Shown: in pieces, positions 1 to 8,123 of the stretch
Layout: each line of letters starts with the position of its first letter
How positions within the stretch are numbered: position 1 is the stretch's first letter
NCBI GenBank assembly: GCA_045543095.1
Contig: JAZQMC010000008.1
Span: forward strand, 1 to 64,000
Direction of reading: 5' to 3'
From: Fimenecus sp045543095
Lineage (GTDB): Bacteria > Bacillota > Clostridia > Oscillospirales > Acutalibacteraceae
Length of the DNA: 64,000 nucleotides
Program-made: the position numbers and the translations under genes
The notes under the pieces: model-generated
The model's input: the letters and a program-made list of their open reading frames with translations, nothing else
What the model was told of the DNA's origin: nothing
The model's database searches: none

Positions 1-275
1 TGTCCGTTTGCAGATGATGGAAAACGATTTTCTGCAGGAATTAAACGAGAATACTCATCCATACAAAGCTCCGTAAAATTATTATAATCATTATTTTTCG
101 CTTTTGGCTCGTACCATTGAATGTCACAAACTACATATTGCCAACCATAATCCTTAAGATATTTTGCCATATATTTAGCATTACCTAAAAGTTGTTCTTC
201 GTTAACGGCTGCACCATAGCAATCCCAGCTATTCCACCCCATTGGTGGTGTTTTTGCAAATTTGTTTTTATTCAT
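1..275 (-). CDS. Alpha-galactosidase, GH27 family, N-terminal part (runs off window)
   Basis: Only the first 91 codons are present; the rest lies left of the window. The protein begins MNKNKFAKTPPMGWNSWDCYG, and the PPMGWNSWD signature is the conserved start of the GH27 (clan GH-D) TIM barrel. It is followed by a strand ending VVCDIQWYEP, equivalent to the family's Y-DD-W strand. There is no signal peptide, so a cytoplasmic enzyme releasing terminal alpha-galactosyl (or related) residues is expected. ATG at 273-275 is preceded by AAGGGG with 7 bases of spacing. Catalytic residues lie mostly outside the visible part, so exact specificity cannot be judged. Confidence 0.85.
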   Translation of the reverse strand, partial: MNKNKFAKTPPMGWNSWDCYGAAVNEEQLLGNAKYMAKYLKDYGWQYVVCDIQWYEPKAKNNDYNNFTELCMDEYSRLIPAENRFPSSANG

Positions 276-312
276 AATAATTCCCCTTACACTAAAAGAT
301 ATAACCTTTATA

Positions 313-341
313 ATTGTAGCATTTAATATAAAAAAAGTAAA
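313..341 (-). promoter_or_regulatory. Putative sigma-A promoter for the GH27 gene
   Basis: On the minus strand TTTACT (336-341) and TACAAT (313-318) are separated by 17 bases, about 40 bases upstream of the GH27 ATG. The -35 is weak and the region is very AT-rich, so this is a tentative call. Confidence 0.4.
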
Positions 342-396
342 CAATGACAAGTGTAATTTTATGGACAGAAATTTTGAAAAACATTGAAAAAAGTTC

Positions 397-425
397 TTGA
401 CATTAGATTTCATTTATGATAATAT
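397..425 (+). promoter_or_regulatory. Promoter of the tRNA-Ser genes
   Basis: TTGACA (397-402) and TAATAT (420-425) are spaced by exactly 17 bases, 16 bases upstream of the first tRNA-Ser. This is a near-consensus vegetative promoter. Confidence 0.75.
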
Positions 426-440
426 ATATAAGCCCAATAC

Positions 441-529
441 GGAGAGATACCGAAGTGGTTATAACGGAACGGTCTTGAAAACCGTCGTACGGCAACGTAC
501 CGTGGGTTCGAATCCCACTCTCTCCGCCA
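441..529 (+). tRNA. tRNA-Ser (anticodon UGA)
   Basis: Acceptor strands GGAGAGA (441-447) and TCTCTCC (519-525) pair, followed by discriminator G and an encoded CCA (527-529). The anticodon stem ACGGT/ACCGT encloses the loop CTTGAAA, giving anticodon TGA. A long variable arm (CGTACGGCAACGTACG-type) and the T-loop GTTCGAATC support a class II tRNA-Ser. Confidence 0.95.
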
Positions 530-531
530 CT

Positions 532-564
532 GCGGGTTGTAAGATTTTACAGCCCGCTTTTTTA
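532..564 (+). terminator. Rho-independent terminator after tRNA-Ser(UGA)
   Basis: Stem GCGGGTTGTAA (532-542) pairs with TTACAGCCCGC (547-557) with one G-U pair and a 4-base loop, then a run of T. The next tRNA follows after about 30 bases, so partial read-through is possible. Confidence 0.75.
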
Positions 565-592
565 ATTAAATAACGCTAAACACGTTACACTT

Positions 593-683
593 GCAGAAGT
601 ACTCAAGTTGGTGACGAGGCGCCCCTGCTAAGGGCGTAGGCCGGGAAACCGGTGCGAGAGTTCGAGTCTCTCCTTCTGCGCCA
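593..683 (+). tRNA. tRNA-Ser (anticodon GCU)
   Basis: Acceptor strands GCAGAAG (593-599) and CTTCTGC (673-679) pair, followed by G and an encoded CCA. The anticodon loop CTGCTAA gives GCT. It has a class II long variable arm (GCCGGGAAACCGGT) and T-arm GAGAG-TTCGAGT-CTCTC. Its last bases are repeated downstream at 843-865. Confidence 0.95.
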
Positions 684-950
684 ATAAAACCCATACATCG
701 TTTGATGTGTGGGTTTTATTCGTTTAGTTAAGTTTTAAGGAGAGACGAGAACTCTTTAGTCCATGTGCGACGGTTCGCCGAAGGCGGAGGAGCACGGACA
801 TATAAATAGGATTTTGCGAAGCAAAGACAAGGCAAAGCCTTGTCGAGTCTCTCCTTCTGCGCCAAATAATCTCATACACCTTTAGGTGTGTGGGATTATT
901 TTTTTGTATAGAGAGACGAGAACTCTTTTAGTCCATGTGCGACGGTTCGA
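662..950 (+). repeat. Tandem duplication built from the tRNA-Ser 3' end
   Basis: Two copies of a composite unit lie in tandem. The last 23 bases of tRNA-Ser(GCU) plus one base (662-684) recur exactly at 843-865. Each copy is followed by a similar hairpin terminator (684-720 and 866-904). Each is then followed by a near-identical 37-38 base segment (741-777 and 912-949) that differs by one inserted T. The start of that segment (739-754) is itself close to the reverse complement of the tRNA T-arm (14 of 16 bases). No gene is seen in this stretch. The pattern fits an attachment-site or tRNA-3'-end duplication left by an integrative element, or slippage; no integrase is in the window. Confidence 0.65.
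684..720 (+). terminator. Terminator after tRNA-Ser(GCU)
   Basis: A 16-17 bp imperfect inverted repeat (AATAAAACCCATACATC and its partner) forms a long hairpin immediately after the tRNA CCA and ends in a T-rich stretch. Confidence 0.8.
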
Positions 951-962
951 TTAAAAATATAT

Positions 963-1001
963 AAAAAGTGACCTCTTGATTGAATAGAGAAGTCACTTTT
1001 T
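963..1001 (-). terminator. Terminator of the 260-residue protein gene
   Basis: AAAAAGTGAC (963-972) pairs with GTCACTTTTT (992-1001), with further pairing inside. A/T tracts on both sides mean it could work in both directions. It lies just past the stop codon at 1007. Confidence 0.7.
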
Positions 1002-1006
1002 ATTTA

Positions 1007-1789
1007 TCATTTTATACGAGTTCTAACATACGCTATTAATGTACAAAGAGAAAAAATGAATAGTCCGATTGACATTAAAAGCGGATACCACATATCTACC
1101 ATTGCACAAAGTGGCATACTTACTGCACTAACTAGTAATAGAATGAGATATAACCACATTTTTGAGGTGTTATTTTTTTTTAATCTTTTGTCGGGCTCAT
1201 TTTTCTCTACTGACACATTCTGTTCAGTAGTCTTAATATCGAGGTCGGATACACCACATTTAACTCGCCACTGATATGCGTTATATTCTGTATGCTCTTG
1301 ATTCAAAAGAGTAAATAAAGTATTATCATCTGATAGCCAACAATCTTTTTCTTGATTATAACGATAAAACGACTGGGTCGTTTGACTGTATTTAAAAACT
1401 ACACCATTTTCACATTCATAATAATACGCACAATCATCCGATGTAAGATTTGAATTTATGACTCTTTTTACAGATTCTTCAGGTACATTGTGATTTTTGT
1501 AGTTTTCGGCAACTTTTTTTAAAGCACTTTCTAAATCCAGACCTTTTATTTTTCTGAATTTTTGTATTCCTTCTATCTTTGGATACACTTTTCTTAATGC
1601 TTGCTCAAAAGTCAATGTTTCAATTCCGTCATAATGCTCTTCTGCATCATCAACGCTACCATAATGATAGCCTTCAGAAAAGAATTGTTTGGTTTCCTCA
1701 TCATAATAAATGTATTGATACATATAACCGCCATCGGTTATATATGCTACACATTCCATTTTACTGAGGTCAATGCTTTTATCACTCAT
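1007..1789 (-). CDS. Hypothetical protein with two C-terminal membrane helices
   Basis: I do not recognise the family. The 260-residue product has a soluble, acidic, aromatic-rich part (about residues 1-205), with two stretches that look related: YMYQYIYYDEETKQFF and VVFKYSQTTQSFYRYN, each followed by an acidic segment. A basic linker (KRLKKNN) precedes two hydrophobic helices at about 211-232 and 235-256. The soluble part would be cytoplasmic if the positive-inside rule holds. The start ATG at 1789 has an AAGGGG site 13 bases upstream. It lies at the downstream end of the large minus-strand locus but 77 bases from it, so it may be the last gene of that transcript. Confidence 0.6.
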   Translation of the reverse strand: MSDKSIDLSKMECVAYITDGGYMYQYIYYDEETKQFFSEGYHYGSVDDAEEHYDGIETLTFEQALRKVYPKIEGIQKFRKIKGLDLESALKKVAENYKNHNVPEESVKRVINSNLTSDDCAYYYECENGVVFKYSQTTQSFYRYNQEKDCWLSDDNTLFTLLNQEHTEYNAYQWRVKCGVSDLDIKTTEQNVSVEKNEPDKRLKKNNTSKMWLYLILLLVSAVSMPLCAMVDMWYPLLMSIGLFIFSLCTLIAYVRTRIK

Positions 1790-1866
1790 GGTTTTTAATT
1801 AACCCCTTTAGATTTGACCTTGTTTTGTTAAAATTCCATAGTATTCTTTCCAAATTAATAAAAACA

Positions 1867-3153
1867 CTAAAATCTAAATCCGCATTTGCCACAGAATTTG
1901 ACACCCGGTTTCATTGTAAATCCACATTTTGGACAAATAACAGGGCGTTCATTTGCTGTTGCCAATCTCTGTCCGCAATATATGCAAAAGGAATCCCCTT
2001 GTTTAACGACACTTTGACAAGTTGGACAACGTAAATTTGTTGCTGATACTGGCTGTATATTTTGAACGCTTGCATTTTGATTAGTGACATAGTTATTATT
2101 CACTGATGGATTAACACTTGGGGCATTATTGGAATATGAATTACTCTGTGAATATACAGACTGGCTATGAGCAGAACTAAAAACAGAATTGTTTGTATAA
2201 GAATTCATTCCATTTACAGAGAATATTTCGGTTTGAACATTATAATAATACGGAGCAATTGCCTCTAAATCTGAGCGTAACAATTGCGGATGAGAATATC
2301 TGTTAGCCGGATTGTAAGCACAAGCTTTAAATATTATTCTTGCCAAATTACTATCCGCATTTATTGGAACAGGCATTTCATAACCCTGAATTCTTTTAGT
2401 CATTGCTTCCATTTTATCATTATACTTAACCGGTGCGGGATAAGGCGGAAGAAATGGGTCACGGTTATTATTTAAAAGCTTATACAATACTATTCCCAAT
2501 GAATAAATATCCGCTTCAAAGCCATATTCATTACCGTTATATATTTCAGGTGCCATATAACTATATGTACCCTTTCTGGATAAACCGGCCATAGTTTTTT
2601 CGATGGTTCGTGCTACACCAAAATCGCCTAATTTAAACTGTCCGTTCTGTGAAACGAAAATATTATCAGGCTTAATATCGCGATGTACAATATTGAGTTC
2701 TCTGCACGTTTCCAAGGCTCTGCACATATCAATTCCGAGTTGAATTACATCATACACCCTGAATTTACTTCCTCGAACATAGTTCGGGAAGCCGGTTAAC
2801 AATTCCATTCGAATTAATATTTCAAAACCAACACTATCTGTTTTTTCAACAACCGCAAAGTCTTCATAAGCAACTATGTTTGAATTGCCCTTTAGTTTTG
2901 ACATTAACTGAATTTCCTGAACAAAATCATTTACTATTCCTTTAAAATATTCAGTTGTATCTTGGTCAGTCATTCCGTCATTTTTCAAAGATTGAACTTC
3001 ACTATCTGATTGTGGAATAGAAATGACTTTTAATGCAGAATGTTCTTCAATTCCATACTCGTTTCTGCTGATTTCAAAAACTTTGCCGAAACTGCCCTCG
3101 CCAATTGTTCTGACTATCTTCCATTTTGGCCATACTTTCTCTAAATTGTACAT
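1867..3153 (-). CDS. Ser/Thr protein kinase with two C-terminal zinc ribbons
   Basis: Cytoplasmic Hanks-type kinase. Visible motifs in order are the glycine loop GEGSFGKV (18-25), the ATP lysine in ALKVI (K42), the catalytic loop HRDIKPDN (about 156), GDFGVAR (about 178) and MAPEIY (about 200), so it should be active. A Ser/Asn-rich linker follows at about 300-370. Two zinc ribbons follow: CPTC...CIYC (about 376-393) and CPKC...CGKC (about 407-424). There is no membrane helix or PASTA domain. Start ATG at 3153 has GGAAGG upstream. It is the last kinase of the locus, after three other zinc-ribbon proteins. The kinase domain closely resembles the 575-residue kinase at 33.9 kb, suggesting duplication. 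Confidence 0.9.
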   Translation of the reverse strand: MYNLEKVWPKWKIVRTIGEGSFGKVFEISRNEYGIEEHSALKVISIPQSDSEVQSLKNDGMTDQDTTEYFKGIVNDFVQEIQLMSKLKGNSNIVAYEDFAVVEKTDSVGFEILIRMELLTGFPNYVRGSKFRVYDVIQLGIDMCRALETCRELNIVHRDIKPDNIFVSQNGQFKLGDFGVARTIEKTMAGLSRKGTYSYMAPEIYNGNEYGFEADIYSLGIVLYKLLNNNRDPFLPPYPAPVKYNDKMEAMTKRIQGYEMPVPINADSNLARIIFKACAYNPANRYSHPQLLRSDLEAIAPYYYNVQTEIFSVNGMNSYTNNSVFSSAHSQSVYSQSNSYSNNAPSVNPSVNNNYVTNQNASVQNIQPVSATNLRCPTCQSVVKQGDSFCIYCGQRLATANERPVICPKCGFTMKPGVKFCGKCGFRF

Positions 3154-3183
3154 ATCAGTACCTTCCTAAATAAAATAGCCTTA

Positions 3184-3753
3184 TTATGCTCTATTTACTG
3201 GTCCCCACTCATTGTCGCCGTCACTATCTTTACAGTATTGGATAATAAGAATAATAAATCCTGCAAATGGTATTAACCCCATAAGAAGATATGTCCAAGA
3301 CTTACCTGTATCATGAAGTCTTCTAATGCCTACAGATAATCCCGGTATGAGAAGTGCCAAAGAAATGATTTGTCCTACATAGGGAATCCAAGATGTGAGC
3401 ATACTAACTAAAAAGTTAAATAAGAATGCCCACCAATATTCTTCTTTTGTTGCACGACCATTAAAATTAACATAATTAACAAAAAAGAGTTTTATTGCTT
3501 CTCCAAAAGAAACCTTCTTTACCGGTGCATTAACAGGTGCCCAGGCATTAGCATTTGGCTGTGCATACTGCTCATATGCATATCCCTGTTGATTAAACTG
3601 TGCATTAGATTGAATAAATGGTTGATTCATTACCGGTTGTTCAACATTATTTGATGTTTCTTGCTGATTATTAACATCTATTTGTTTATAGCCACAGCTT
3701 GTACAAAAAGCCATTCCTTCTTCAATTTGTGCTCCACATTGTTGACAAAACAT
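3184..3753 (-). CDS. DUF805 membrane protein with N-terminal zinc ribbon
   Basis: The protein starts MFCQQCGAQIEEGMAFC: a CxxC...CxxC zinc ribbon (residues 2-20). A Gln/Asn-rich linker leads to a DUF805 domain. DUF805 hallmarks are FNGRATKEEYWW, three or four hydrophobic helices, the loop VGIRRLHDTGKSW and the ending QYCKDSDGDNEWGP. I chose ATG at 3753 because GGAGG sits 8 bases upstream; the reading frame is open 27 codons further, but that extension has no ribosome binding site. DUF805 function is not established. Its place among the zinc-ribbon proteins suggests a shared signalling or assembly role. Confidence 0.85.
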   Translation of the reverse strand: MFCQQCGAQIEEGMAFCTSCGYKQIDVNNQQETSNNVEQPVMNQPFIQSNAQFNQQGYAYEQYAQPNANAWAPVNAPVKKVSFGEAIKLFFVNYVNFNGRATKEEYWWAFLFNFLVSMLTSWIPYVGQIISLALLIPGLSVGIRRLHDTGKSWTYLLMGLIPFAGFIILIIQYCKDSDGDNEWGPVNRA

Positions 3754-3844
3754 ATTTATTTCCTCCAATTTTCTGTTTGTTAAAAACCATATAACAGGAT
3801 AATGAAGAATATCATTATCCTGTTGGCAAATCATAAATAACTAA

Positions 3845-5743
3845 TTAAAACTCAATATTAACCAAAAATCTAAATGATACTCTACGAGATGCAGCCATAT
3901 CCACATTACCGTCAGCATCATATACCGGCTGACTGTTTGAATATCCAACATCCTCAAAAGTATCGGCAATACCGGAAACATTTACATTTGTTTCTTCAGA
4001 AAGGCAATAATTCTTCACATTTGTTGCTCTTTCCTGAGAAAGCTGTAAACCACTTGCATAAGTACTGCCTTCTACAGGTGCAGTATGACCTTCGACCATT
4101 GTTTTTGAAATAAAGCCATTGTATTTTTCAGAATATACTACTGATGTATATGCTTTAATGAATTTGTTAAGGAAAGACTTACCCTCTGCAGTGAGTTCAG
4201 ATGAATCACCACCAAACAAAACAGATGAATCCAATGAAATTTCACCGTTTTCGGTATTAACAGTTACATTGATACCCTCTGTTTTAAACGCAGCTATAAG
4301 GTCGTTAAACAAATTAGCTTTTTTAGCTGCAACCTCTTCAAGTTGAGCACTTGAAACTACTAAATAAACATCTGCTCCGCCATTATACTCAGCATAAACA
4401 TAATATGCCAAAGCATTTCTTGAAATATGACTATAATCTGAATAACCCTCTAAAAGCTTTTTACCTGTCATTGTATCTACTAAATCATACATATAATTGC
4501 TTGAAGGTGTTTCTACAATCCACGGTGCAAAATGGTATCCGGGAATTGTGTAATCACGGTCTTTGTATGAGTAATAATAGTTAGTGTCTTCTCTTTTTTC
4601 TGAAGCCAAGAAGTCGTCCGTCCACACAGTATGGTCATCATCATAAGGTCCATTGAAGAATACAGCACCATTTTTATCAATCATAGTATAATAATCTTCG
4701 TTTCTTACAATCCAGTTCTGACCAAACATATCGTCATAATAAACTGATTCATATTCGCCTTTAAGAATATTTTCGCCTTTTAAATTAAAAATCTGATTTC
4801 CGCATTTTACAATTTCGCCATATACTGTAATATAATCATCAAATTCAGTTGAAATTACATTACCTTTTTTATCCATAATGGCCTGCTTCGAAGCACCATC
4901 AACATATTTGCTTGCAACATAATAATCTCCGCTAACACTTGAAGGGATAAAACCTGTTAAATCATACGCGAACAATTTGTTACCATTAGCATCGTAAACC
5001 TCACCGATTTTGCTTTCAATCTTATACGAACCATCATCAAACATTTTTACATCTTCAGGTAAAGCTACACCTTTTGCATCAATTGTAATATTCTCACCAT
5101 TATCATTTTGGAAAGTGAGATACTGTCCGCGTGCAATTACAGTAACATCCTTTGTGCCTGTTGCATTAGGAACAAAACTCTTATTAACCACGTCATATAC
5201 ATACCAAGAGCCTTTATACCAAGAAGCATCAGAAATATATTTTCCACTTACACAAGTTCCGTTATCTGTAAGACTTGCAACTACGTCATCTTCAGAATAT
5301 GTACGACCTGTTATCTTTGAAGTCAAAATGTATCTATCGTTTAAAACATAAAAGCTTGCATAACCCTCTGGAATAATTACGTTACCTTTACCATCGATGA
5401 GCATTGAAGCGTTAATTCCCTCAATGTCACTTGAACTTTTAATAGCCTTTTTGTAAACTTGGAAATATTTACCCCTTGACTGAACATCTGCATAGATAGC
5501 CCCTGTATCATGAAGACCTTCGTACGACATAACACCATACAAGCCATTATCGTCCTTATAGAAAAGTCCGCCTTCGGCTGTTGTGAAGTTATCTCGGTCA
5601 ATTGTTCCGACTTTTTCTGCAACCAAATACTCGGTAAATTTACCATTCACAACATTATTGTTCTTATCTTTAGGCTTACCGCAACCGGCAAACATAGTGA
5701 TAATCATAATAATGCAAAGAGATAAAGAAAGTATTTTTTTCAT
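3845..5743 (-). CDS. Lipoprotein with WG-like repeats and C-terminal OmpA-like domain
   Basis: A signal peptide ends in the lipobox MFAGC (Cys about 20), so the protein should be anchored outside the membrane. The middle (about 40-450) holds repeating units resembling WG repeats, such as DGKGNVIIPEGY, DKKGNVISTEFDDY and DKNGAVFFNGPYDD. The last about 130 residues match the OmpA/MotB peptidoglycan-binding fold: VLFGGDSSELTAEGKSFL, then VEGHTAPVEG and LSQERATNVKNYC. It would tie the complex to the cell wall. ATG at 5743 is preferred over the upstream in-frame TTG at 5749, because GGATGG is 7 bases from the ATG. Confidence 0.8.
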   Translation of the reverse strand: MKKILSLSLCIIMIITMFAGCGKPKDKNNNVVNGKFTEYLVAEKVGTIDRDNFTTAEGGLFYKDDNGLYGVMSYEGLHDTGAIYADVQSRGKYFQVYKKAIKSSSDIEGINASMLIDGKGNVIIPEGYASFYVLNDRYILTSKITGRTYSEDDVVASLTDNGTCVSGKYISDASWYKGSWYVYDVVNKSFVPNATGTKDVTVIARGQYLTFQNDNGENITIDAKGVALPEDVKMFDDGSYKIESKIGEVYDANGNKLFAYDLTGFIPSSVSGDYYVASKYVDGASKQAIMDKKGNVISTEFDDYITVYGEIVKCGNQIFNLKGENILKGEYESVYYDDMFGQNWIVRNEDYYTMIDKNGAVFFNGPYDDDHTVWTDDFLASEKREDTNYYYSYKDRDYTIPGYHFAPWIVETPSSNYMYDLVDTMTGKKLLEGYSDYSHISRNALAYYVYAEYNGGADVYLVVSSAQLEEVAAKKANLFNDLIAAFKTEGINVTVNTENGEISLDSSVLFGGDSSELTAEGKSFLNKFIKAYTSVVYSEKYNGFISKTMVEGHTAPVEGSTYASGLQLSQERATNVKNYCLSEETNVNVSGIADTFEDVGYSNSQPVYDADGNVDMAASRRVSFRFLVNIEF

Positions 5744-5803
5744 TATCAATCCATCCTTTTATATTTCATAAATATAGTTTTAATTTATTTTGTAACTATA
5801 ATT

Positions 5804-6322
5804 TTACACAATTTTATTTCCGCAACCCGAACAGAATATGCTATTGGCCGGAAGTTTTGTTCCGCAATTATTACAGAACTTTGTTGAACCGGAATTAGAA
5901 TTATAGTTTGATGCAACAGTTTCTCTATTAAGTTGTTCTATATTCTGCGAAGCATAATTCACTGTGGTACTGATAACAGGATTTTGCATAGCATAAGTTG
6001 ACAAAATATTTTCTAACTGCTGTATTCTTTTTTTCCATGGACCTTTAACTGCACAGCCTATAAATCCATCCACACCTAATTCGCCAACATATACACCTGG
6101 TAAAAGTGCATATTTCATCCAAGTTTCCATTTTGACAGCATTACCCATATATGAAAACTTGAAAAATGTTGGATTTGTTAAAATTCCGTTACCTTTTTTA
6201 AAAACATATTCACCCTCGTACTGTGTGTACTCATAACCTTCATTCTGAAGATATTGATTTATAGAATAATGAATAGTTTGAGAATTTGCAGTTGTGTAAA
6301 AATCTTTGATATATCGTGCCAT
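5804..6322 (-). CDS. Hypothetical protein with C-terminal zinc ribbon
   Basis: 172 residues. The N-terminal about 120 residues form an unrecognised mixed alpha/beta domain (FKFSYMGNAVKMETWMKYAL and GELGVDGFIGC are its clearest stretches). A short Asn/Ser linker and the zinc ribbon CNNCGTKLPANSIFCSGCG end the protein. There is no signal peptide or membrane helix. The start ATG has GAGGA upstream. It lies 12 bases from the next zinc-ribbon gene, so the two are co-transcribed. Confidence 0.7.
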   Translation of the reverse strand: MARYIKDFYTTANSQTIHYSINQYLQNEGYEYTQYEGEYVFKKGNGILTNPTFFKFSYMGNAVKMETWMKYALLPGVYVGELGVDGFIGCAVKGPWKKRIQQLENILSTYAMQNPVISTTVNYASQNIEQLNRETVASNYNSNSGSTKFCNNCGTKLPANSIFCSGCGNKIV

Positions 6323-6334
6323 TTAAATGTCCTC

Positions 6335-7285
6335 TTAATAAGCATTAGAAATCATACTAACTAACGCATCATTGGTTGCTTCATCTAAACTTACCGCTGA
6401 AATGAACACCATATAATCACCTATTTGTCTTACATAAACACTCTCAACAACTTCTGCATATCCATTATCGAAACCTACTGTCACTGTTGTATAATCATAG
6501 CCAGCAATTGTTGTCGTATAATAATCATCATAATAATAATAAACATCTACTTCGGCTTCCAGATTACTCATTGATACATCCAAATAAGATGTTTCATTAT
6601 AAACAGGGAATTTTGGTAATTCTTCAAAACAAATTATAATTACACTTGACGTATCTTCGGCCATAAAATATGCACCACATTCAGTTGTTGCATTTTCCAT
6701 TGAAGAATATGTATCATAATCCGTATCAACAAAACCCTCCGGCAGTTCAAGACTTATATCTGCCCATTCGTTTATGTATGTTGTTCCGTCAAAATATCCT
6801 TTTGTATATTCAACCGTATCATAATCATCATATGTATCATCCATATTGTAGTCATAATCATTGTAATAATCGTCATTATAACCATTATCTTGTGATGCTA
6901 CAACTCCTATAATTACACCAACCACTACCAAGAAAGCTAAAACACCGGCAACAATACCTATAATTAAGCCTGTTTTCTTTTTCTTAGGCTGAATTGGTTG
7001 AACAGGCGTCTGCCAATTTTGCTGCATCTGTGGTGCTTGTTGGTAATTCTGATACTGAACATTTTGATATTGATTGTTCTGATTAGCCACCGGTGGAACA
7101 GTATTATACTGATTATTGGGATTTGCCACGGGCGGAACAGTATTGTATTGAATGTAATTGTTGTCCAATACGCTTGTCTGTTCAGGTTCAACCATCATAA
7201 AATCTGATGAACCGCATTTCTGACAAAATCTTGCTTCGTTTGGAACATTTGCTCCGCATGCTTTACATTGTTTGTTCATTTTCAT
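6335..7285 (-). CDS. Zinc-ribbon, single-pass membrane protein with extracytoplasmic domain
   Basis: An N-terminal zinc ribbon (CKACG...CQKCG) is followed by the motif EQTSVLDNN and a Gln/Asn/Tyr-rich linker with the near repeat NQYNTVPPVAN. One membrane helix comes next (about residues 106-130, preceded by KKKK), then an acidic Asp/Tyr linker and an outside domain of about 170 residues. The basic side places the zinc ribbon and TSVL motif in the cytoplasm. That motif resembles EETSVL/ETTVL in the small membrane protein at 46.8 kb. ATG at 7285 is chosen (GGATA 8 bases upstream) over a GTG at 7291 that lies too close to that site. Confidence 0.75.
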   Translation of the reverse strand: MKMNKQCKACGANVPNEARFCQKCGSSDFMMVEPEQTSVLDNNYIQYNTVPPVANPNNQYNTVPPVANQNNQYQNVQYQNYQQAPQMQQNWQTPVQPIQPKKKKTGLIIGIVAGVLAFLVVVGVIIGVVASQDNGYNDDYYNDYDYNMDDTYDDYDTVEYTKGYFDGTTYINEWADISLELPEGFVDTDYDTYSSMENATTECGAYFMAEDTSSVIIICFEELPKFPVYNETSYLDVSMSNLEAEVDVYYYYDDYYTTTIAGYDYTTVTVGFDNGYAEVVESVYVRQIGDYMVFISAVSLDEATNDALVSMISNAY

Positions 7286-7394
7286 CTTCACTATCCTTTA
7301 CTTAACAGTTAATAATGCACTTGTAAATATAAAAAGTCATCTATATATAATTTAAAAAACAATGTTTTATCATATAATTTTTTTAATTAGTAAT

Positions 7395-7426
7395 ACCAAC
7401 AACCAATTATAAAATCAGTTGTTGGT
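7395..7426 (-). terminator. Hairpin after the WXG100 gene
   Basis: ACCAACAAC (7395-7403) and GTTGTTGGT (7418-7426) form a perfect 9-bp stem just after the esxA-like stop codon. No clear U-run follows on the minus strand, so it may protect or attenuate the mRNA rather than fully terminate it. Confidence 0.5.
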
Positions 7427-7433
7427 AAAACAA

Positions 7434-7727
7434 TTAAGCCTTGAATTGACCTGCGATATTCTTATCAGTATCTTCAACAATCTGTGCTGTCTTCTTGAGG
7501 GCTGCAGAGATTTCATCTACAAGATTTTTAGCGTTAACGAAGCCTGGTCTAAGCTGACCGAATTTATCTGCATATGCTCTACTTGCATCACCTTCCCACT
7601 CTTGCTGAAGTTGTTTAAGCAAGCGGTCGAGTTTGTTGATTACATCTTGAATATTTTGAGCCTGTGCTGTATATTCAGCTGCTCTTGCTCTCATGGTCTC
7701 AGGAGTAATTCTAATCTGGTTACTCAT
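7434..7727 (-). CDS. esxA: WXG100 family type VII secretion protein (EsxA/YukE-like)
   Basis: 97 residues, the usual size for small secreted WXG100 helical hairpins. The central turn carries WEG (QQEWEGDAS), with an amphipathic helix on each side, and there is no signal peptide. It would be exported by the EssC machine encoded upstream at 11.3-15.8 kb. Start ATG at 7727 is preceded by AAGGAGGTG; an in-frame GTG at 7736 lies inside that site and is rejected. The C-terminal YxxxD/E signal common in WXG100 proteins is not seen; the tail reads IVEDTDKNIAGQF. Confidence 0.92.
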   Translation of the reverse strand: MSNQIRITPETMRARAAEYTAQAQNIQDVINKLDRLLKQLQQEWEGDASRAYADKFGQLRPGFVNAKNLVDEISAALKKTAQIVEDTDKNIAGQFKA

Positions 7728-7789
7728 TTGTTTCACCTCCTTTTAGTTAAAATTATTTTGATAATTGGTTGACCCAAAAAATCAGTAAA

Positions 7790-8107
7790 TTATTTATTGA
7801 GAAGTTGTTTTACATCTCCTCTAGGAATTTCAGGATGACTTTCGACAAACAAGTTGATTTTATCAACAGTTGCCTCATCATCTAAATCACTATAACCTTC
7901 AAAAACTATTTTATTTATTGCTTCATGCTGAAAATAAGCCATTTTATCATCCATAATTCCTTCCGGATATGGAACGCCGCCGTAATCAAAATAAATGTGT
8001 CCATCGCCATTTTTAGCAACAAGACCTCTTGCAACAATTAAAAGTTTCTTATTGCCCTCATTAAGATATACAACGCTTCCAAGTGGTAACATTTTTTTGT
8101 TTTCCAT
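7790..8107 (-). CDS. DUF4176 family protein (type VII secretion-associated)
   Basis: 105 residues. The family's pattern is clear: LPLGSVVYLNEGNKKLLIVAR, then the Y-[DG]-Y-x-G-x-PYPEG block (FDYGGVPYPEG) and INKIVFEGY. DUF4176 genes are regular neighbours of LXG protein genes in Firmicutes type VII loci, where such small proteins act as partners or targeting factors for LXG effectors. This gene sits directly between the LXG gene and the WXG100 gene, which fits. Start ATG has AAGGAG upstream. Confidence 0.85.
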   Translation of the reverse strand: MENKKMLPLGSVVYLNEGNKKLLIVARGLVAKNGDGHIYFDYGGVPYPEGIMDDKMAYFQHEAINKIVFEGYSDLDDEATVDKINLFVESHPEIPRGDVKQLLNK

Positions 8108-8123
8108 AAATACTTTCTCCTTT

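Noticed and set aside
7790..8107. DUF4176 gene as the immunity gene of the LXG protein
   Set aside because: The family is a conserved accessory beside many different LXG genes, which fits a partner or targeting role better than a toxin-specific immunity protein; this cannot be settled from sequence.
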